Below, one piece after another: positions 33,011 to 42,501 of a stretch of DNA of 64,000 nucleotides (position 1 is its first letter; each line of letters starts with the position of its first letter). The notes under the pieces are model-generated. The model worked only from the letters and a program-made list of their open reading frames with translations, was not told where the DNA came from and did no database searches. The position numbers and the translations under genes are program-made. Location of the stretch: contig JADFSO010000015.1 in NCBI GenBank assembly GCA_022560735.1, positions 1 to 64,000 of the forward strand, read 5' to 3'. The stretch comes from Pseudomonadota bacterium. GTDB lineage: Bacteria > Pseudomonadota > Gammaproteobacteria > Steroidobacterales > MnTg04.

Positions 33011-33637
33011 TTAGAAATTACTTAAATATAATTCGATCACTTTTGCGAGGTCATCCTGGACCTGCGCAAGCGGTCGGCTGGCGTCCACGACCACGTATCT
33101 TTCGGGTTCTTGTTGTGCGCGCGACAAATAAACCTCGCGCGCCCGTTGAAAGAATTCCAGTCGCTGGCTTTCAAAGCGATCGGTGCCGCCACGCTCACGA
33201 ATCCTTTGCAGCCCGATTTCAACCGGCGTATCCAGCAAAATCGTCAGGTCCGGTCGCAGACCCGACTGAATCCAATCCTCCAGGCTGGCGATTATCTCGA
33301 GGGGCAGCCCCCGTCCACCGCCCTGGTAGGCGTAAGTGGCATCGGTAAAGCGGTCGCACAGTACCCAGCGACCATGATCCAGCGCCGGTCTGATGCGATT
33401 TTCCAGGTGCGCCGAGCGCGCGGCAAATATCAGCAGCAACTCGCAAAGATCAGGCAGCGGTTCATCCGCTGTATCCAGGACCAGTTGCCGAATTTTCTCG
33501 GCCAGCGGCGTGCCGCCGGGTTCGCGCGTAACATCCACATCGATGCCCGCATCCTGCAATTTGCGCCGGATGAAATCCATGTTGGTGGATTTACCGACGC
33601 CTTCGAGCCCTTCCAGTGTAATCAACCGGCCAATCAT
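33011..33637 (-). CDS. tmk: Thymidylate kinase
   Basis: 208 residues. P-loop LEGLEGVGKSTNMDFI, the dTMP-binding DVTREPGGTPLAEKIR and the LCDRFTDATYAYQGGGRG segment identify a dTMP kinase of the Gram-negative type. It phosphorylates dTMP to dTDP. The start overlaps mltG by four bases. Confidence 0.95.
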   Translation of the reverse strand: MIGRLITLEGLEGVGKSTNMDFIRRKLQDAGIDVDVTREPGGTPLAEKIRQLVLDTADEPLPDLCELLLIFAARSAHLENRIRPALDHGRWVLCDRFTDATYAYQGGGRGLPLEIIASLEDWIQSGLRPDLTILLDTPVEIGLQRIRERGGTDRFESQRLEFFQRAREVYLSRAQQEPERYVVVDASRPLAQVQDDLAKVIELYLSNF

Positions 33638-34674
33638 GGTGTCTTCCTGTTGTGTCTGAGCTGCCGCAGGTAATCCTGCACAGCCTGGTTATGCTCTGCA
33701 AGCGTGGCGGAAAAGCGGTGACTGCCGTCACCTGCGCCGGTCGCGACAAAATACAAGGCAACGCCCGGTTGCGGGTGCATCACGGCGGCGATCGCTTCAG
33801 CGCCAGGCAATGCGATCGGGGTCGGTGGCAAACCGGCGCGGGTATAGGTGTTGTAGGACGTGTCAGTGGCGAGATGCCGACGGGTCAGGTTGCCATCGAA
33901 GTTCGCGCCAAGCCCGTAGATAACAGTTGGGTCGGTCTGCAGCCGCATACGCTGTTGCAGGCGCCGCACGAACACGCCGGCGATGACCGGACGCTCGCTG
34001 GCCAGCGCGGTTTCTTTTTCGACGATGGATGCCAGCACCAGCGCCTCATAGGCGGTATCGAATGGCAACCCCGACTCGCGCCCCTGCCATGCCTGCTCCA
34101 GTCGCTCCCGCAATGAGACATGGGCACGGCGCAGAATATCGCTGGCGCGCTCTCCACGCACGAAATGATAGGTCTCGGGCAGAAACTGCCCTTCCGGGTG
34201 CAATCCGGTCCGGCCGAACCTGTCCATCAGCGATGCCATCGCGCTGGCGAGATTTTCCTCGATGTCCTGCTCCAGTGCTTCCTCGGCGGACAGCGCGGTC
34301 AGCAGTTCCATAACCGTCCAGCCTTCGATAATGGTGAAACTGCGCATCATTACGTCACCCTGAACGAGTGCTCTGAGGAGGTCATCGGCCGTCATCCCTG
34401 GCGCAAGCAAGTATTCACCAGCCTTGATCCGGGTCGCAGCGCCGGAGACGCGTGCAGACAGCTTGAAGGCCAGCGGGCAACAAAGTATTTCTCTTTGCTC
34501 CAGTTCCCGAACCAGGCCGGCCAGGCTCAAGCCGGGGCTGACCCATAGCACCTCACCGTCTTCATCGACGCTCAGGCTTGTGTGCATGGCTCGGTCGATC
34601 AGGTACAGCGTGGATAACAGGCCCAAAGCGGCGAGCAAAATAGCAATCGACAGGCCTCGCTGCAGACGACTCAT
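33634..34674 (-). CDS. mltG: Endolytic transglycosylase MltG
   Basis: 346 residues from ATG 34674, which overlaps the pabC stop (ATGA); the frame stays open upstream only as a shadow of pabC. One N-terminal membrane anchor (SIAILLAALGLLSTLYLI), a LysM-like first domain and a catalytic YceG domain with LASIVEKETAL (catalytic Glu), then RRLQQRMRLQTDPTVIYGL and SYNTYTRAGLPPTPIALPG. It cleaves nascent peptidoglycan and ends glycan strands. Conserved neighbour of tmk and pabC. Confidence 0.94.
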   Translation of the reverse strand: MSRLQRGLSIAILLAALGLLSTLYLIDRAMHTSLSVDEDGEVLWVSPGLSLAGLVRELEQREILCCPLAFKLSARVSGAATRIKAGEYLLAPGMTADDLLRALVQGDVMMRSFTIIEGWTVMELLTALSAEEALEQDIEENLASAMASLMDRFGRTGLHPEGQFLPETYHFVRGERASDILRRAHVSLRERLEQAWQGRESGLPFDTAYEALVLASIVEKETALASERPVIAGVFVRRLQQRMRLQTDPTVIYGLGANFDGNLTRRHLATDTSYNTYTRAGLPPTPIALPGAEAIAAVMHPQPGVALYFVATGAGDGSHRFSATLAEHNQAVQDYLRQLRHNRKTP

Positions 34675-35510
34675 GACGCGGCGCCCATCGCCGACAAGCT
34701 GGATTTCAGCGCATGCCGGAGCCGGGTCGTCAGCGGGCCGGTGGCGCAGACGCGCCCGTCCAGTTGCCGGACGGGCCAGATCATGATCAATGAATTGCTG
34801 ACGAATATTTCGTCCGCCCGCGACAGATCGTCGAGGCTCACTGCCCGTTCCTGAATTTCCATATCCATATGCGCGGCAATTTTCAGGATTTGTTTTCGCA
34901 TCACACCGGCCACGCCTGAACGCTCGAGATCCGGTGTCACCAGGGCGCCGGACCGCACCAAGAACAGATTGCTCATAGTGCCACAAACGACCTGGTCATC
35001 GGCATCCATCATCAGGCCTTCCGCGATATTCGGGTCGTCCCATTCTGCCCTGGCCAGTACCTGGTGCAATCTGTTCAAGGTTTTCAAGCCGGCAAGAACC
35101 GGGTCGCTTGCGAGGCGCGTTTCGCAAAGCCGCACCGCAATGCCATCGCGCGCCCAGCTGGCCGGATAATCCGGCCACGGATGCAGACTGACGATGCGCC
35201 GGGTTTTTATTTTTGCCGGTTGACGATAGCCGCGCCCACCGCTCCCGCGGGTCAGGATCAGCTTGATCACCGCCCTGCCCTGACCCGGCAGCAAGCCAAG
35301 GATTTCACCGCGCAACACAGCCATATCGGGTATCGGCAAACCCAGCCTGGCGGCGCCCTGGCTGAGTCGTTCGAGGTGCTCTTCCAGCAAGGCGATGCGC
35401 CCGTCCGCGGCGGCCATGGTTTCAAACAGACCGTCGCCATATTGCAGACCGCGGTCGCTGGCGGGAACCGCTTCACCGTCGCGACCGTCGACAATGCAAC
35501 GGATGGCCAC
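34671..35510 (-). CDS. pabC: Aminodeoxychorismate lyase
   Basis: 279 residues of the class IV aminotransferase (PLP fold type IV) family. DRGLQYGDGLFET at the start and LKTLNRLHQVLARAEWDD, whose lysine binds PLP, match PabC. MMDADDQVVCGTMSNLFLVR and RSGVAGVMRKQIL complete the fold. It converts 4-amino-4-deoxychorismate to p-aminobenzoate and pyruvate for folate. It begins directly after pabB, one base apart, suggesting the two subunits are made together. Confidence 0.92.
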   Translation of the reverse strand: MAIRCIVDGRDGEAVPASDRGLQYGDGLFETMAAADGRIALLEEHLERLSQGAARLGLPIPDMAVLRGEILGLLPGQGRAVIKLILTRGSGGRGYRQPAKIKTRRIVSLHPWPDYPASWARDGIAVRLCETRLASDPVLAGLKTLNRLHQVLARAEWDDPNIAEGLMMDADDQVVCGTMSNLFLVRSGALVTPDLERSGVAGVMRKQILKIAAHMDMEIQERAVSLDDLSRADEIFVSNSLIMIWPVRQLDGRVCATGPLTTRLRHALKSSLSAMGAAS

Positions 35511-36902
35511 TCAGATGGCTCCCAGCGCCAGGATCAGGCCCTTGGCCTTCGCCCGGGTTTCCGCAAGCTCTTCGCGGGCGATCGAATCCGCGACGATGCC
35601 GCTGCCGGCCCGCAGGCTGATGCGATCGCCATCCTGCACCAGGGTTCGGATCAGGATATTGAGGTCGGCGCTGCCATCGCGATTCAGATAACCCATCGAG
35701 CCGGTATATGCGCCACGCGGCGCTCCTTCCAGTTGCGAGATAATCTCCATGCAGCGCACCTTCGGGCAACCGGTGATCGTGCCGCCTGGAAACATCGCCC
35801 GGATCACCTGCCCCGGCGAGACGTCCTCGCGCAATCGACCGCGCACGTTGGAAACGATGTGATGCACATGCGCATAGCTCTCCAGGCTCATCATCTCGTC
35901 GACTTCGACCGAGCCCGGACGACACACGCGGCCCAGGTCGTTGCGCTCGAGATCGATCAGCATGATGTGCTCCGCCCTTTCCTTGGGATGAGCCAGCAAT
36001 TCCTCGCGCATCGCGGCATCGTTCATCCGCCGATGATCGCGCGGACGGGTCCCGGCGATTGGCCGTGTCTCGGCATAGCCGTTGGCGATTCTCAGCAGGC
36101 GTTCGGGCGATGAGCTGATGACGGTGTGGTTCTGCCAGCGAGCCAGCCCCGCAAACGGCGCCGGGTTGGCTTTGCACAAACGCCGGTATACCTGCGCCGG
36201 GTTGGTGCCCGGCAGCAGTTCACCGCGCCACTGGCGTGACAAGTTGGCCTGAAAAATATCGCCCTCGTAGATCAATCGCCTGGCGGTCTCTACCGCATCG
36301 AGATAATTCTGCTCAGGATCCTCTTGCAGTACACCGGACAGCAGCGGCCCGGAGGATTCCTCCGGGAAGCCGCCGGCAAGATCCTCGGAAAGTTGGTCGA
36401 GACAGTGTTCGTGGCCTGTCTCCGCGACCAGGTACATCCGACCGAGTTTTCGATCGCTGATGGCCGCCACCGGAATTCGGGTCGCGATGGCCACCGGCAT
36501 ACCCGGGTCTGTCCGCAGGTGCAGGCCCGGCTCCACCTGGGCCGCCAGTTCATAGGCCAGATACAGAAACCAGCCGCCGGTAAAAGGCAGGCCAGGCGCT
36601 TGTTCGGCCACCCGTTCCCTGCGCCAGGCCGTGTCGAGGGCATCAAGGAAATCGCCTTTGCGGCCATCATTCAGCCTGAACTTCGCATCGAGAACAATCG
36701 ACTCGCGCGGGAACCCAAACAGAATATCGAAGCGACCTTGCGCGGTTCCGGATGCGGCGCTTTGCAACAGATAGGGATAGCGTTCGGGTTTTTTTTGCTG
36801 CAGCCACGCCAGGTCGATGCCGGCCGATATCGTTTCAACATGGAAATGACGCTTGCCATCGCCACCGCCGTATACAGACTGACTGGTACTTCGGGAAATC
36901 AA
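35511..36902 (-). CDS. pabB: Aminodeoxychorismate synthase component I (PabB), PIAGT variant
   Basis: 463 residues with a TTG start overlapping the fabF stop; the start is not well supported and could lie a little downstream. Chorismate-binding core: [55 protein letters not shown] and [10 protein letters not shown]. PabB of E. coli has PIKGT with a catalytic lysine; this protein has PIAGT as in anthranilate synthase TrpE. Its location beside pabC still argues for PabB. No glutamine amidotransferase (pabA) is adjacent. Confidence 0.82.
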   Translation of the reverse strand: MISRSTSQSVYGGGDGKRHFHVETISAGIDLAWLQQKKPERYPYLLQSAASGTAQGRFDILFGFPRESIVLDAKFRLNDGRKGDFLDALDTAWRRERVAEQAPGLPFTGGWFLYLAYELAAQVEPGLHLRTDPGMPVAIATRIPVAAISDRKLGRMYLVAETGHEHCLDQLSEDLAGGFPEESSGPLLSGVLQEDPEQNYLDAVETARRLIYEGDIFQANLSRQWRGELLPGTNPAQVYRRLCKANPAPFAGLARWQNHTVISSSPERLLRIANGYAETRPIAGTRPRDHRRMNDAAMREELLAHPKERAEHIMLIDLERNDLGRVCRPGSVEVDEMMSLESYAHVHHIVSNVRGRLREDVSPGQVIRAMFPGGTITGCPKVRCMEIISQLEGAPRGAYTGSMGYLNRDGSADLNILIRTLVQDGDRISLRAGSGIVADSIAREELAETRAKAKGLILALGAI

Positions 36903-38143
36903 CTGAACTGTGCGAACACCAGCGTACCGTTCGTGCCACCGAATCCGAATGAGTTAGATACTGCGACCCGCAGGTGCATCTCTCGCGCCTCGTTGGGAAC
37001 ATAGTCCAGATCGCATTCGGGATCGGCGTGTTCCAGGTTGATGGTGGGCGGTGCGACCTGGTCGCGTATCGCCAATATGCTGAATATCGCTTCGACGCCA
37101 CCCGCGGCGCCGAGCAAATGACCGGTCATCGACTTCGTCGAACTGACTGCCAGGCGGTAGGCATGGTCGCCAAACGCCTGTTTGATCGCCTTGGTCTCGG
37201 CGATGTCGCCGAGCGGCGTCGATGTGCCGTGCGCATTGATGTAATCGACTTCATCGGGGTTCAACCGGGCATCCGCCAGCGCATTTTCCATGCACAGGCT
37301 CGCGCCCTCACCCGACTCCAGCGGCGCCGTCATGTGGAAGGCATCGGCGCTCATGCCAAAACCGATTAATTCGGCAAGGATATTGGCGCCGCGCTTCTGC
37401 GCATGCTCCAGTTCTTCAAGCACCAGGCAACCGGCGCCATCGGACAAGACAAATCCATCGCGCTCGGCATCCCATGGCCGGCTGGCCCTTTCCGGATCGT
37501 CATTCCGGCAGGACAATGCGCGGGCCGAGCAAAACCCGCCCAGACCCAACACGGTTGCGGCCATTTCGCAGCCACCGGCAACCATCACGTCCGCATCGCC
37601 ATACTGAATCATCCGCATCCCGATACCAATGCAGTGGGTCGCGGTCGTACACGCGGTAACCAGGGAAACGTTTGGCCCGGTCAGTTTGTTGCGAATGGAA
37701 ACATGCCCGGCCACCATATTGATGATGCTGGAGGGAATGAAAAACGGCGATATTTTTCTCGGCTTGCCCGATTCGATGTACTTGCCATAGCTGGCCTCGA
37801 TCGTCTCCAGGCCGCCGATGCCGGCGCCAACCGCAACGCCGATTCGATGCCGGTTTTCGTCCGTGATTTCCAGCCCGGAATCGATCAGCGCCTGTTCCGA
37901 TGCCGCGATACCGTAATGGATGAACGGGTCCATTTTCCTGGCGTCTTTCGGCTCGATGTACTCGCCAATATCGAAGTCCCGCACCGGACCGCCGATTTGC
38001 GTCGTAAACAGGCTGGTATCCATGCGCGTGATCAGGCCGATACCGCTTTTGCCGGACACGATGGTCTGCCACGCGTCGCTCACCGTATTGCCCACGGGAG
38101 AAACGATGCCCAAACCGGTGACTACTACTCGACGCTTGGCCAA
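36899..38143 (-). CDS. fabF: 3-oxoacyl-[ACP] synthase II
   Basis: 414 residues. The catalytic triad is seen as C in [13 protein letters not shown] in [12 protein letters not shown] and H in [26 protein letters not shown] is the C-terminal signature. It elongates acyl-ACP in fatty acid synthesis. It lies 73 bases downstream of acpP on the same strand. Confidence 0.96.
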   Translation of the reverse strand: MAKRRVVVTGLGIVSPVGNTVSDAWQTIVSGKSGIGLITRMDTSLFTTQIGGPVRDFDIGEYIEPKDARKMDPFIHYGIAASEQALIDSGLEITDENRHRIGVAVGAGIGGLETIEASYGKYIESGKPRKISPFFIPSSIINMVAGHVSIRNKLTGPNVSLVTACTTATHCIGIGMRMIQYGDADVMVAGGCEMAATVLGLGGFCSARALSCRNDDPERASRPWDAERDGFVLSDGAGCLVLEELEHAQKRGANILAELIGFGMSADAFHMTAPLESGEGASLCMENALADARLNPDEVDYINAHGTSTPLGDIAETKAIKQAFGDHAYRLAVSSTKSMTGHLLGAAGGVEAIFSILAIRDQVAPPTINLEHADPECDLDYVPNEAREMHLRVAVSNSFGFGGTNGTLVFAQFS

Positions 38144-38216
38144 TTCTTCACCTGCACAAAACAGAAGTTCTTATGACGAGCCACAGCCTGTCCATGGCCG
38201 CGGCATGGCGCACCGA

Positions 38217-38459
38217 TCAGGAGTCAGTATTTTTCTCTTTGACGTAATCGATAGCCAACTGAACGGTGGTGATTTTCTCGGCCTCTTCATCCGGAATTTC
38301 GCAATCGAATTCCTCTTCCAGCGCCATCACCAATTCGACGGTATCCAGAGAATCCGCACCAAGGTCGTCAACGAAAGACGCTTCGTTGGTAACTTCTTCA
38401 ACCTTGACGCCCAATTGCTCGGCGACAATCTGTTTTACCTGTTCTTGAATATTGCTCAT
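38217..38459 (-). CDS. acpP: Acyl carrier protein
   Basis: 80 residues, acidic, with the phosphopantetheine attachment serine in [19 protein letters not shown]. It is nearly the canonical ACP throughout. A gap of 156 bases separates it from fabG and may hold its own promoter; the sequence there is AT-richer, but I could not fix a clear -35/-10 pair. Confidence 0.97.
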   Translation of the reverse strand: MSNIQEQVKQIVAEQLGVKVEEVTNEASFVDDLGADSLDTVELVMALEEEFDCEIPDEEAEKITTVQLAIDYVKEKNTDS

Positions 38460-38615
38460 TGTGTGCTCGTCCTCATCAGAAAATCGGTGCCGCGGGCTAC
38501 CAGGCCCACTGCGGCTGCTTATTGTAAGTAAATGTCCTGGGGCAATCTAGCTTGACAAGCCGCTAATTTTACATGGATTTCACGGCGTTTCTATAGTCTT
38601 TACCCGCGATCAGGC

Positions 38616-39368
38616 TCAGGCCATGTACATCCCGCCATTGATATTCAGCGTTTCACCGGTGATATAGCCCGCCGCCGGCGAAGCCAGGAAGCCGACCGCG
38701 GCGGCAATATCCTCCACGCTTCCCAGCCGGGTCAATGGCACCTGATCGATCAGCGCCTGGCGTTGCTGGTCGGTCATTGCGCGGATCATGTCGGTTTCAA
38801 TAACCCCGGGGGCGACTGCGTTGACGGTGATGTTGCGAGATCCGATCTCCCGAGCCAGCGCCTTGGTAAAGCCGATCATACCCGCCTTCGCAGCCGCATA
38901 GTTGCTCTGCCCGGCGTTGCCCATCAAACCGACCACCGAAGAAATATTGATGATCCTGCCATCCCGCGCTTTCATCATGCCCCGCAGACAGGCCTTGCTC
39001 ATTCGGTAAACGGAGCTGAGGTTGGTATTGATAATCTCATCCCATTCATCGCTTTTCATGCGCAGCAACAGGTTGTCACGGGTAATGCCGGCATTATTGA
39101 CCAGGATCGCCGGCGCGCCTTCGTGGTTGCCGATATCGGAGATCAAGCGATCGACGGAATCCTGGTCGGCCACATCGAGCACCGCTCCGCGCCCGCCGAT
39201 ACCCGCTTGCTCCAGCATGGCGCTGATTGCATCTGCGCCTTGCTGCGTAGTTGCCGTGCCGACAACGACAGCGCCAAGCTCGCCAAGCCGCAACGCGATA
39301 GCCTGCCCGATACCGCGCGACGCACCGCTGACCAGGGCGGTTTTTCCTTGCAGGATTTTTTCACTCAT
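38616..39368 (-). CDS. fabG: 3-oxoacyl-[ACP] reductase
   Basis: 250 residues from ATG 39368; an upstream extension to 39422 only reads back over fabD. NADPH site GASRGIGQAIA, catalytic Ser-Tyr-Lys in NISSVVGLMGNAGQSNYAAAK and the closing GETLNINGGMYMA are present. It overlaps the fabD stop by eight bases, so the two are coupled. Reduces 3-oxoacyl-ACP. Confidence 0.95.
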   Translation of the reverse strand: MSEKILQGKTALVSGASRGIGQAIALRLGELGAVVVGTATTQQGADAISAMLEQAGIGGRGAVLDVADQDSVDRLISDIGNHEGAPAILVNNAGITRDNLLLRMKSDEWDEIINTNLSSVYRMSKACLRGMMKARDGRIINISSVVGLMGNAGQSNYAAAKAGMIGFTKALAREIGSRNITVNAVAPGVIETDMIRAMTDQQRQALIDQVPLTRLGSVEDIAAAVGFLASPAAGYITGETLNINGGMYMA

Positions 39369-40311
39369 TGCCGTTTCCCGTTGCTGTCTTTTCCAATGCC
39401 GCCTGCAGACTGCCCGAATCATAAACCGGATACATCCCCATCCCGCGATCGATCCTGCGATTCAGACCCGTAAGCACCTTGCCGGGGCCGCATTCCAGCA
39501 GGCTGTCCACGCCATGACTCGCCATGTATTGTACGCACTCGACCCAGCGTACCGGCAAGTAAAGTTGCCGGACCAGTGCGCTGCGTATATCCGCTGCCGA
39601 GCCGCAGACCTGCGCCTCGACATTTTGCACGACCGGCATCGTGGCGGGCTTGAACTCGATCTCTTCCAGCCGCACAGCCAGTTTGCCGGCCGCACCCTGC
39701 ATCAGGGCGCAATGCGACGGCACGCTGACCGGTAACGGGATGGCCTTGCGCGCCCCCATTTGTTTCGCTATCTCGATCGCCCGCTCGACCGCCGCCGCCT
39801 GGCCCGCGATAACCACCTGGCCCGGCGAGTTGAAGTTCACCGCGGATACGACTTCGTCACCGGCGGCCTGGCCACAGGCCCGGATCACCTGTTCGTCATC
39901 GAGGCCCAGGATCGCGGCCATCGCGCCGGCGCCTTTGGGCGCCGCCTCCTGCATCGCCTGACCCCGGTACTCGACCAGTTTCACGGCAACGGCAAAATCG
40001 ATCACGCCGGCGCATACCAGCGCCGTGTACTCACCGAGGCTGTGACCCGCCATCATGCTCGCCTGCTGGCCACCAAGCTGCTGCCAGAGACGATATACGC
40101 TCACCCCGGCCGCCAGCAGCGCCGGCTGCGTCACCTGTGTCTGGTTGAGCTTTTCCGCCGGACCTTGCTGGCTGACCTGCCACAAATCGTAGCCCAGCGC
40201 CGCGGAAGCTTCGGCGAATGATTCCTTCACGATGGGGTGCGCGTCGGCAAGATCGGCGAGCATGCCAACCGCCTGCGAGCCTTGCCCCGGAAATACATAT
40301 GCCAGCGCCAT
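39361..40311 (-). CDS. fabD: Malonyl-CoA:ACP transacylase
   Basis: 316 residues. FPGQGSQAVGML near the start and the nucleophilic serine in GHSLGEYTALVCAG identify the family; the histidine follows in SVPSHCALM. It moves malonate from CoA to ACP. It is the first gene of the fab cluster here: plsX and fabH, usually upstream, are absent from this strand, and a rhombosortase gene occupies the place. Confidence 0.95.
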   Translation of the reverse strand: MALAYVFPGQGSQAVGMLADLADAHPIVKESFAEASAALGYDLWQVSQQGPAEKLNQTQVTQPALLAAGVSVYRLWQQLGGQQASMMAGHSLGEYTALVCAGVIDFAVAVKLVEYRGQAMQEAAPKGAGAMAAILGLDDEQVIRACGQAAGDEVVSAVNFNSPGQVVIAGQAAAVERAIEIAKQMGARKAIPLPVSVPSHCALMQGAAGKLAVRLEEIEFKPATMPVVQNVEAQVCGSAADIRSALVRQLYLPVRWVECVQYMASHGVDSLLECGPGKVLTGLNRRIDRGMGMYPVYDSGSLQAALEKTATGNGNE

Positions 40312-40351
40312 GCTTCAATTCTCCTTAAATTTGTTACGCCATCCCGGTCCA

Positions 40352-40365
40352 GCGCGTTAACGCGC
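40352..40365. repeat. Perfect 14-base palindrome upstream of fabD
   Basis: GCGCGTTAACGCGC lies 41 bases before the fabD ATG in the gap to the rhombosortase gene. It could be a small hairpin or a dimeric repressor site for the fab cluster. No T-run follows, so it is not a standard terminator. Confidence 0.4.
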
Positions 40366-40384
40366 CGCAATTAAAAGCGCACGA

Positions 40385-40981
40385 TCATACAGCAGTCGAA
40401 CGATTGCGCAGCCCCAGGCTCCACACGCCGATCAGCCCGCCGACTGTCCCGAACCAATGCGCATCCACGACCACCGCTCCCCCGCTTGCCAGTTCGCTGC
40501 CTGGCAAAGGTCCCGCCAGTTGTTCATAAAACCCCTTGAGCAGCACCGCGCCTAGCAGGATCAATCCGTCCTTGTTGCCACGACGGAGCCTTTGGGTCGC
40601 CCCGGCCGCCAGCCAGCCATGCATCACGCCGGACAAACCCACATACCACTGCAACTCCGGTCGCAGCCAGACGAAGCCCAGCGCGATCATCGCGACCGCG
40701 AAACCACTGACCCAGGCCCATTGGCCCAGCGTGAACTCCCGTCCGAGCAGCCAGAACACGAGAATCAGCGCGACCAGGTTCAACGCGGTGTGGCTCGCGC
40801 CCAGGTGCACCAGGTGAGCCGTCAGCAGGCGCCATATTTCGCCCGCCAACACCGCTTCACGGTCGTATTGAAGCAACTCCCGCGCGGGATCGCCAATGGC
40901 CATGAAAAGCAAGCCAAAACCGGCGATTATCAGGGTCGCTATCGCAACCGGCTGTCTGGCAATATCGGCCAATTTGATCAT
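40385..40981 (-). CDS. rrtA: Rhombosortase (rhomboid-type intramembrane protease)
   Basis: 198 residues, about six membrane helices. The family signature WRLLTAHLVHLGASHTALNL is near residues 50-69, the catalytic serine in YVGLSGVMHGW and the catalytic histidine in VVDAHWFGTVGG. Rhombosortases process GlyGly-CTERM proteins that are often exported by type II secretion, and a T2SS operon starts divergently 55 bases away. No GlyGly-CTERM substrate is encoded in this window. Confidence 0.85.
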   Translation of the reverse strand: MIKLADIARQPVAIATLIIAGFGLLFMAIGDPARELLQYDREAVLAGEIWRLLTAHLVHLGASHTALNLVALILVFWLLGREFTLGQWAWVSGFAVAMIALGFVWLRPELQWYVGLSGVMHGWLAAGATQRLRRGNKDGLILLGAVLLKGFYEQLAGPLPGSELASGGAVVVDAHWFGTVGGLIGVWSLGLRNRSTAV

Positions 40982-41036
40982 GAAATTTCCTGCGCTCTGC
41001 TATCATGTAGGCGTTTAGGCTAACGGTGTCTGACCT

Positions 41037-41480
41037 ATGAACGCAATAAAATCCACGCCCGGCAGTGCCGGTTTTACGCTGATCGAGATCATGGTGGTCG
41101 TGGTAATCCTCGGTATTCTTGCTGCGATTGTCGCACCCAACATCATCGGCCGGGTCGAACAGGCTCGGGTTACCCGGGCCAGGACCGATATCCAGACCAT
41201 TGAAGCTGCGCTAAAAATGTATCGAATCGACAACTCGAGGTACCCAAGCACCGAGCAGGGCCTCGAAGCGCTGGTGCAAAAACCCGCCGGCGCCAATCTG
41301 CCCAAGTACACACCGGACGGTTATCTGGAAAGACTGAGAAAGGATCCGTGGAGCTCGCCGTACCAGTATCTTTATCCGGGACAACACGGGCGCCTCGATA
41401 TCTACTCGTTTGGTGCGGACGGCCTGCCGGGCGGCTCAGACAATGACGCCGACATTGGCAACTGGAATCTCGACGAGTAA
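41037..41480 (+). CDS. gspG: Type II secretion major pseudopilin GspG
   Basis: 147 residues. The prepilin site G-FTLIEIMVVVVILGIL follows a short leader (NAIKSTPGSAG), with Glu at +5. SRYPSTEQGLEALVQKP, then PWSSPYQYLYPG and FGADGLPGGSDNDADIGNW carry the calcium-binding loop typical of GspG. First gene of the gsp set; TATCAT at 41001-41006 is a possible -10 box. Pseudopilin filaments push substrates through the secretin. Confidence 0.96.
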   Translation: MNAIKSTPGSAGFTLIEIMVVVVILGILAAIVAPNIIGRVEQARVTRARTDIQTIEAALKMYRIDNSRYPSTEQGLEALVQKPAGANLPKYTPDGYLERLRKDPWSSPYQYLYPGQHGRLDIYSFGADGLPGGSDNDADIGNWNLDE

Positions 41481-41515
41481 CGCGCAAGGCAGCCTCGTCT
41501 CCTTGCTCTGTTCGC

Positions 41516-42076
41516 ATGGTGAATATTCCAGCACGCTTCCGCCGGATTCAGAGGGGCTTTACCCTGCTCGAAATCCTGGTCGTGCTCGTTATCATGGCGA
41601 TCGGTACGGCGATGGCGGTCTTCTCCAGCGGTATACTCGACCCCGACAGGGATGTTGCGAGAGAGACCAGGCGGCTGCATGCCTTGCTGGAGATGGCGCA
41701 GGAACAAGCGGTATTCCAGGGACGCACGATCGGTCTCGAGATCGAAGAGCGCAGTTACCGGTTTTTTCTTTATGACCGCCGCCCCGACGATGACGGCAAC
41801 ATGATCAGCCTCTGGGTGCCGATGGATGACGATGAAATATTTCGACGCCGATCCTTGCCTGACGACATCGTCGTTGAACTGTTCGTTGACGAGCGCAATT
41901 TGCAGTTACCCGTAGCCGATGACGACGAAGCGCCGGTGCCGCAAATTCTTCTGCTGAGCAGCGGTGATATCAGTACCTTTGAAATTCACCTGTTTCGCGA
42001 AAACAGCGCCTCCCGCTACCGGCTGGCCGGCGACAACCAGGACGGCCTCGTTGTCACGGCCCCTGGCGAGGAATAA
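41516..42076 (+). CDS. gspH: Type II secretion minor pseudopilin GspH
   Basis: 186 residues. Leader NIPARFRRIQRG, then FTLLEILVVLVIMAIG with Glu at +5. The C-terminal domain is acidic and beta-rich (DRRPDDDGNMISLWVPMDDDE). It starts 35 bases after gspG. Assignment to GspH rests on position and N-terminal type; the C-terminal part has low conservation. Confidence 0.85.
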   Translation: MVNIPARFRRIQRGFTLLEILVVLVIMAIGTAMAVFSSGILDPDRDVARETRRLHALLEMAQEQAVFQGRTIGLEIEERSYRFFLYDRRPDDDGNMISLWVPMDDDEIFRRRSLPDDIVVELFVDERNLQLPVADDDEAPVPQILLLSSGDISTFEIHLFRENSASRYRLAGDNQDGLVVTAPGEE

Positions 42077-42078
42077 GC

Positions 42079-42501
42079 ATGACCAGGCAGCGCGGCTTTA
42101 CCCTGATCGAGGTCATGGTCGCCATGGCGATCACCGCGCTGGGTCTGAGCGCCACCTACTACGCCGTCATGCAATCGATCGGTGCGATCGATCGTTTGCA
42201 GGAAAAAACCTTCGCCCACTGGATCGCGCTCAACCAACTGACCGAAATGCGGCTGCTACCACAGGTCGTGGAGACCGGCGAAAATAATGGCGACCTGGAG
42301 TACGCCGATCAACGGTGGGTCTGGCGATCCAGGGTATCGGAAACGGGCGTCGACAACCTGTATCGGGTGGATATCGCGGTCAGCAAGGAAAATTCACCGG
42401 ACGATGTCGTGTCGGATATCGTGGGTTTTATCGGCCCTCCCATAGTCGGTAACGGTCGCATTCTTCCCTGGTCTTCCGAGCCTGCCGGGGAAAGCGGATG
42501 A
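42079..42501 (+). CDS. gspI: Type II secretion minor pseudopilin GspI
   Basis: 140 residues, starting TRQRG then FTLIEVMVAMAITALG with Glu at +5. ALNQLTEMRL is the typical GspI segment after the helix. It follows gspH by two bases and overlaps gspJ. It forms the I-J-K tip complex that primes the pseudopilus. Confidence 0.92.
   Translation: MTRQRGFTLIEVMVAMAITALGLSATYYAVMQSIGAIDRLQEKTFAHWIALNQLTEMRLLPQVVETGENNGDLEYADQRWVWRSRVSETGVDNLYRVDIAVSKENSPDDVVSDIVGFIGPPIVGNGRILPWSSEPAGESG

Noticed and set aside
35064-36113. 349-residue plus-strand reading frame
   Set aside because: It is antisense to pabC and pabB, which have intact catalytic motifs and overlapping gene order.
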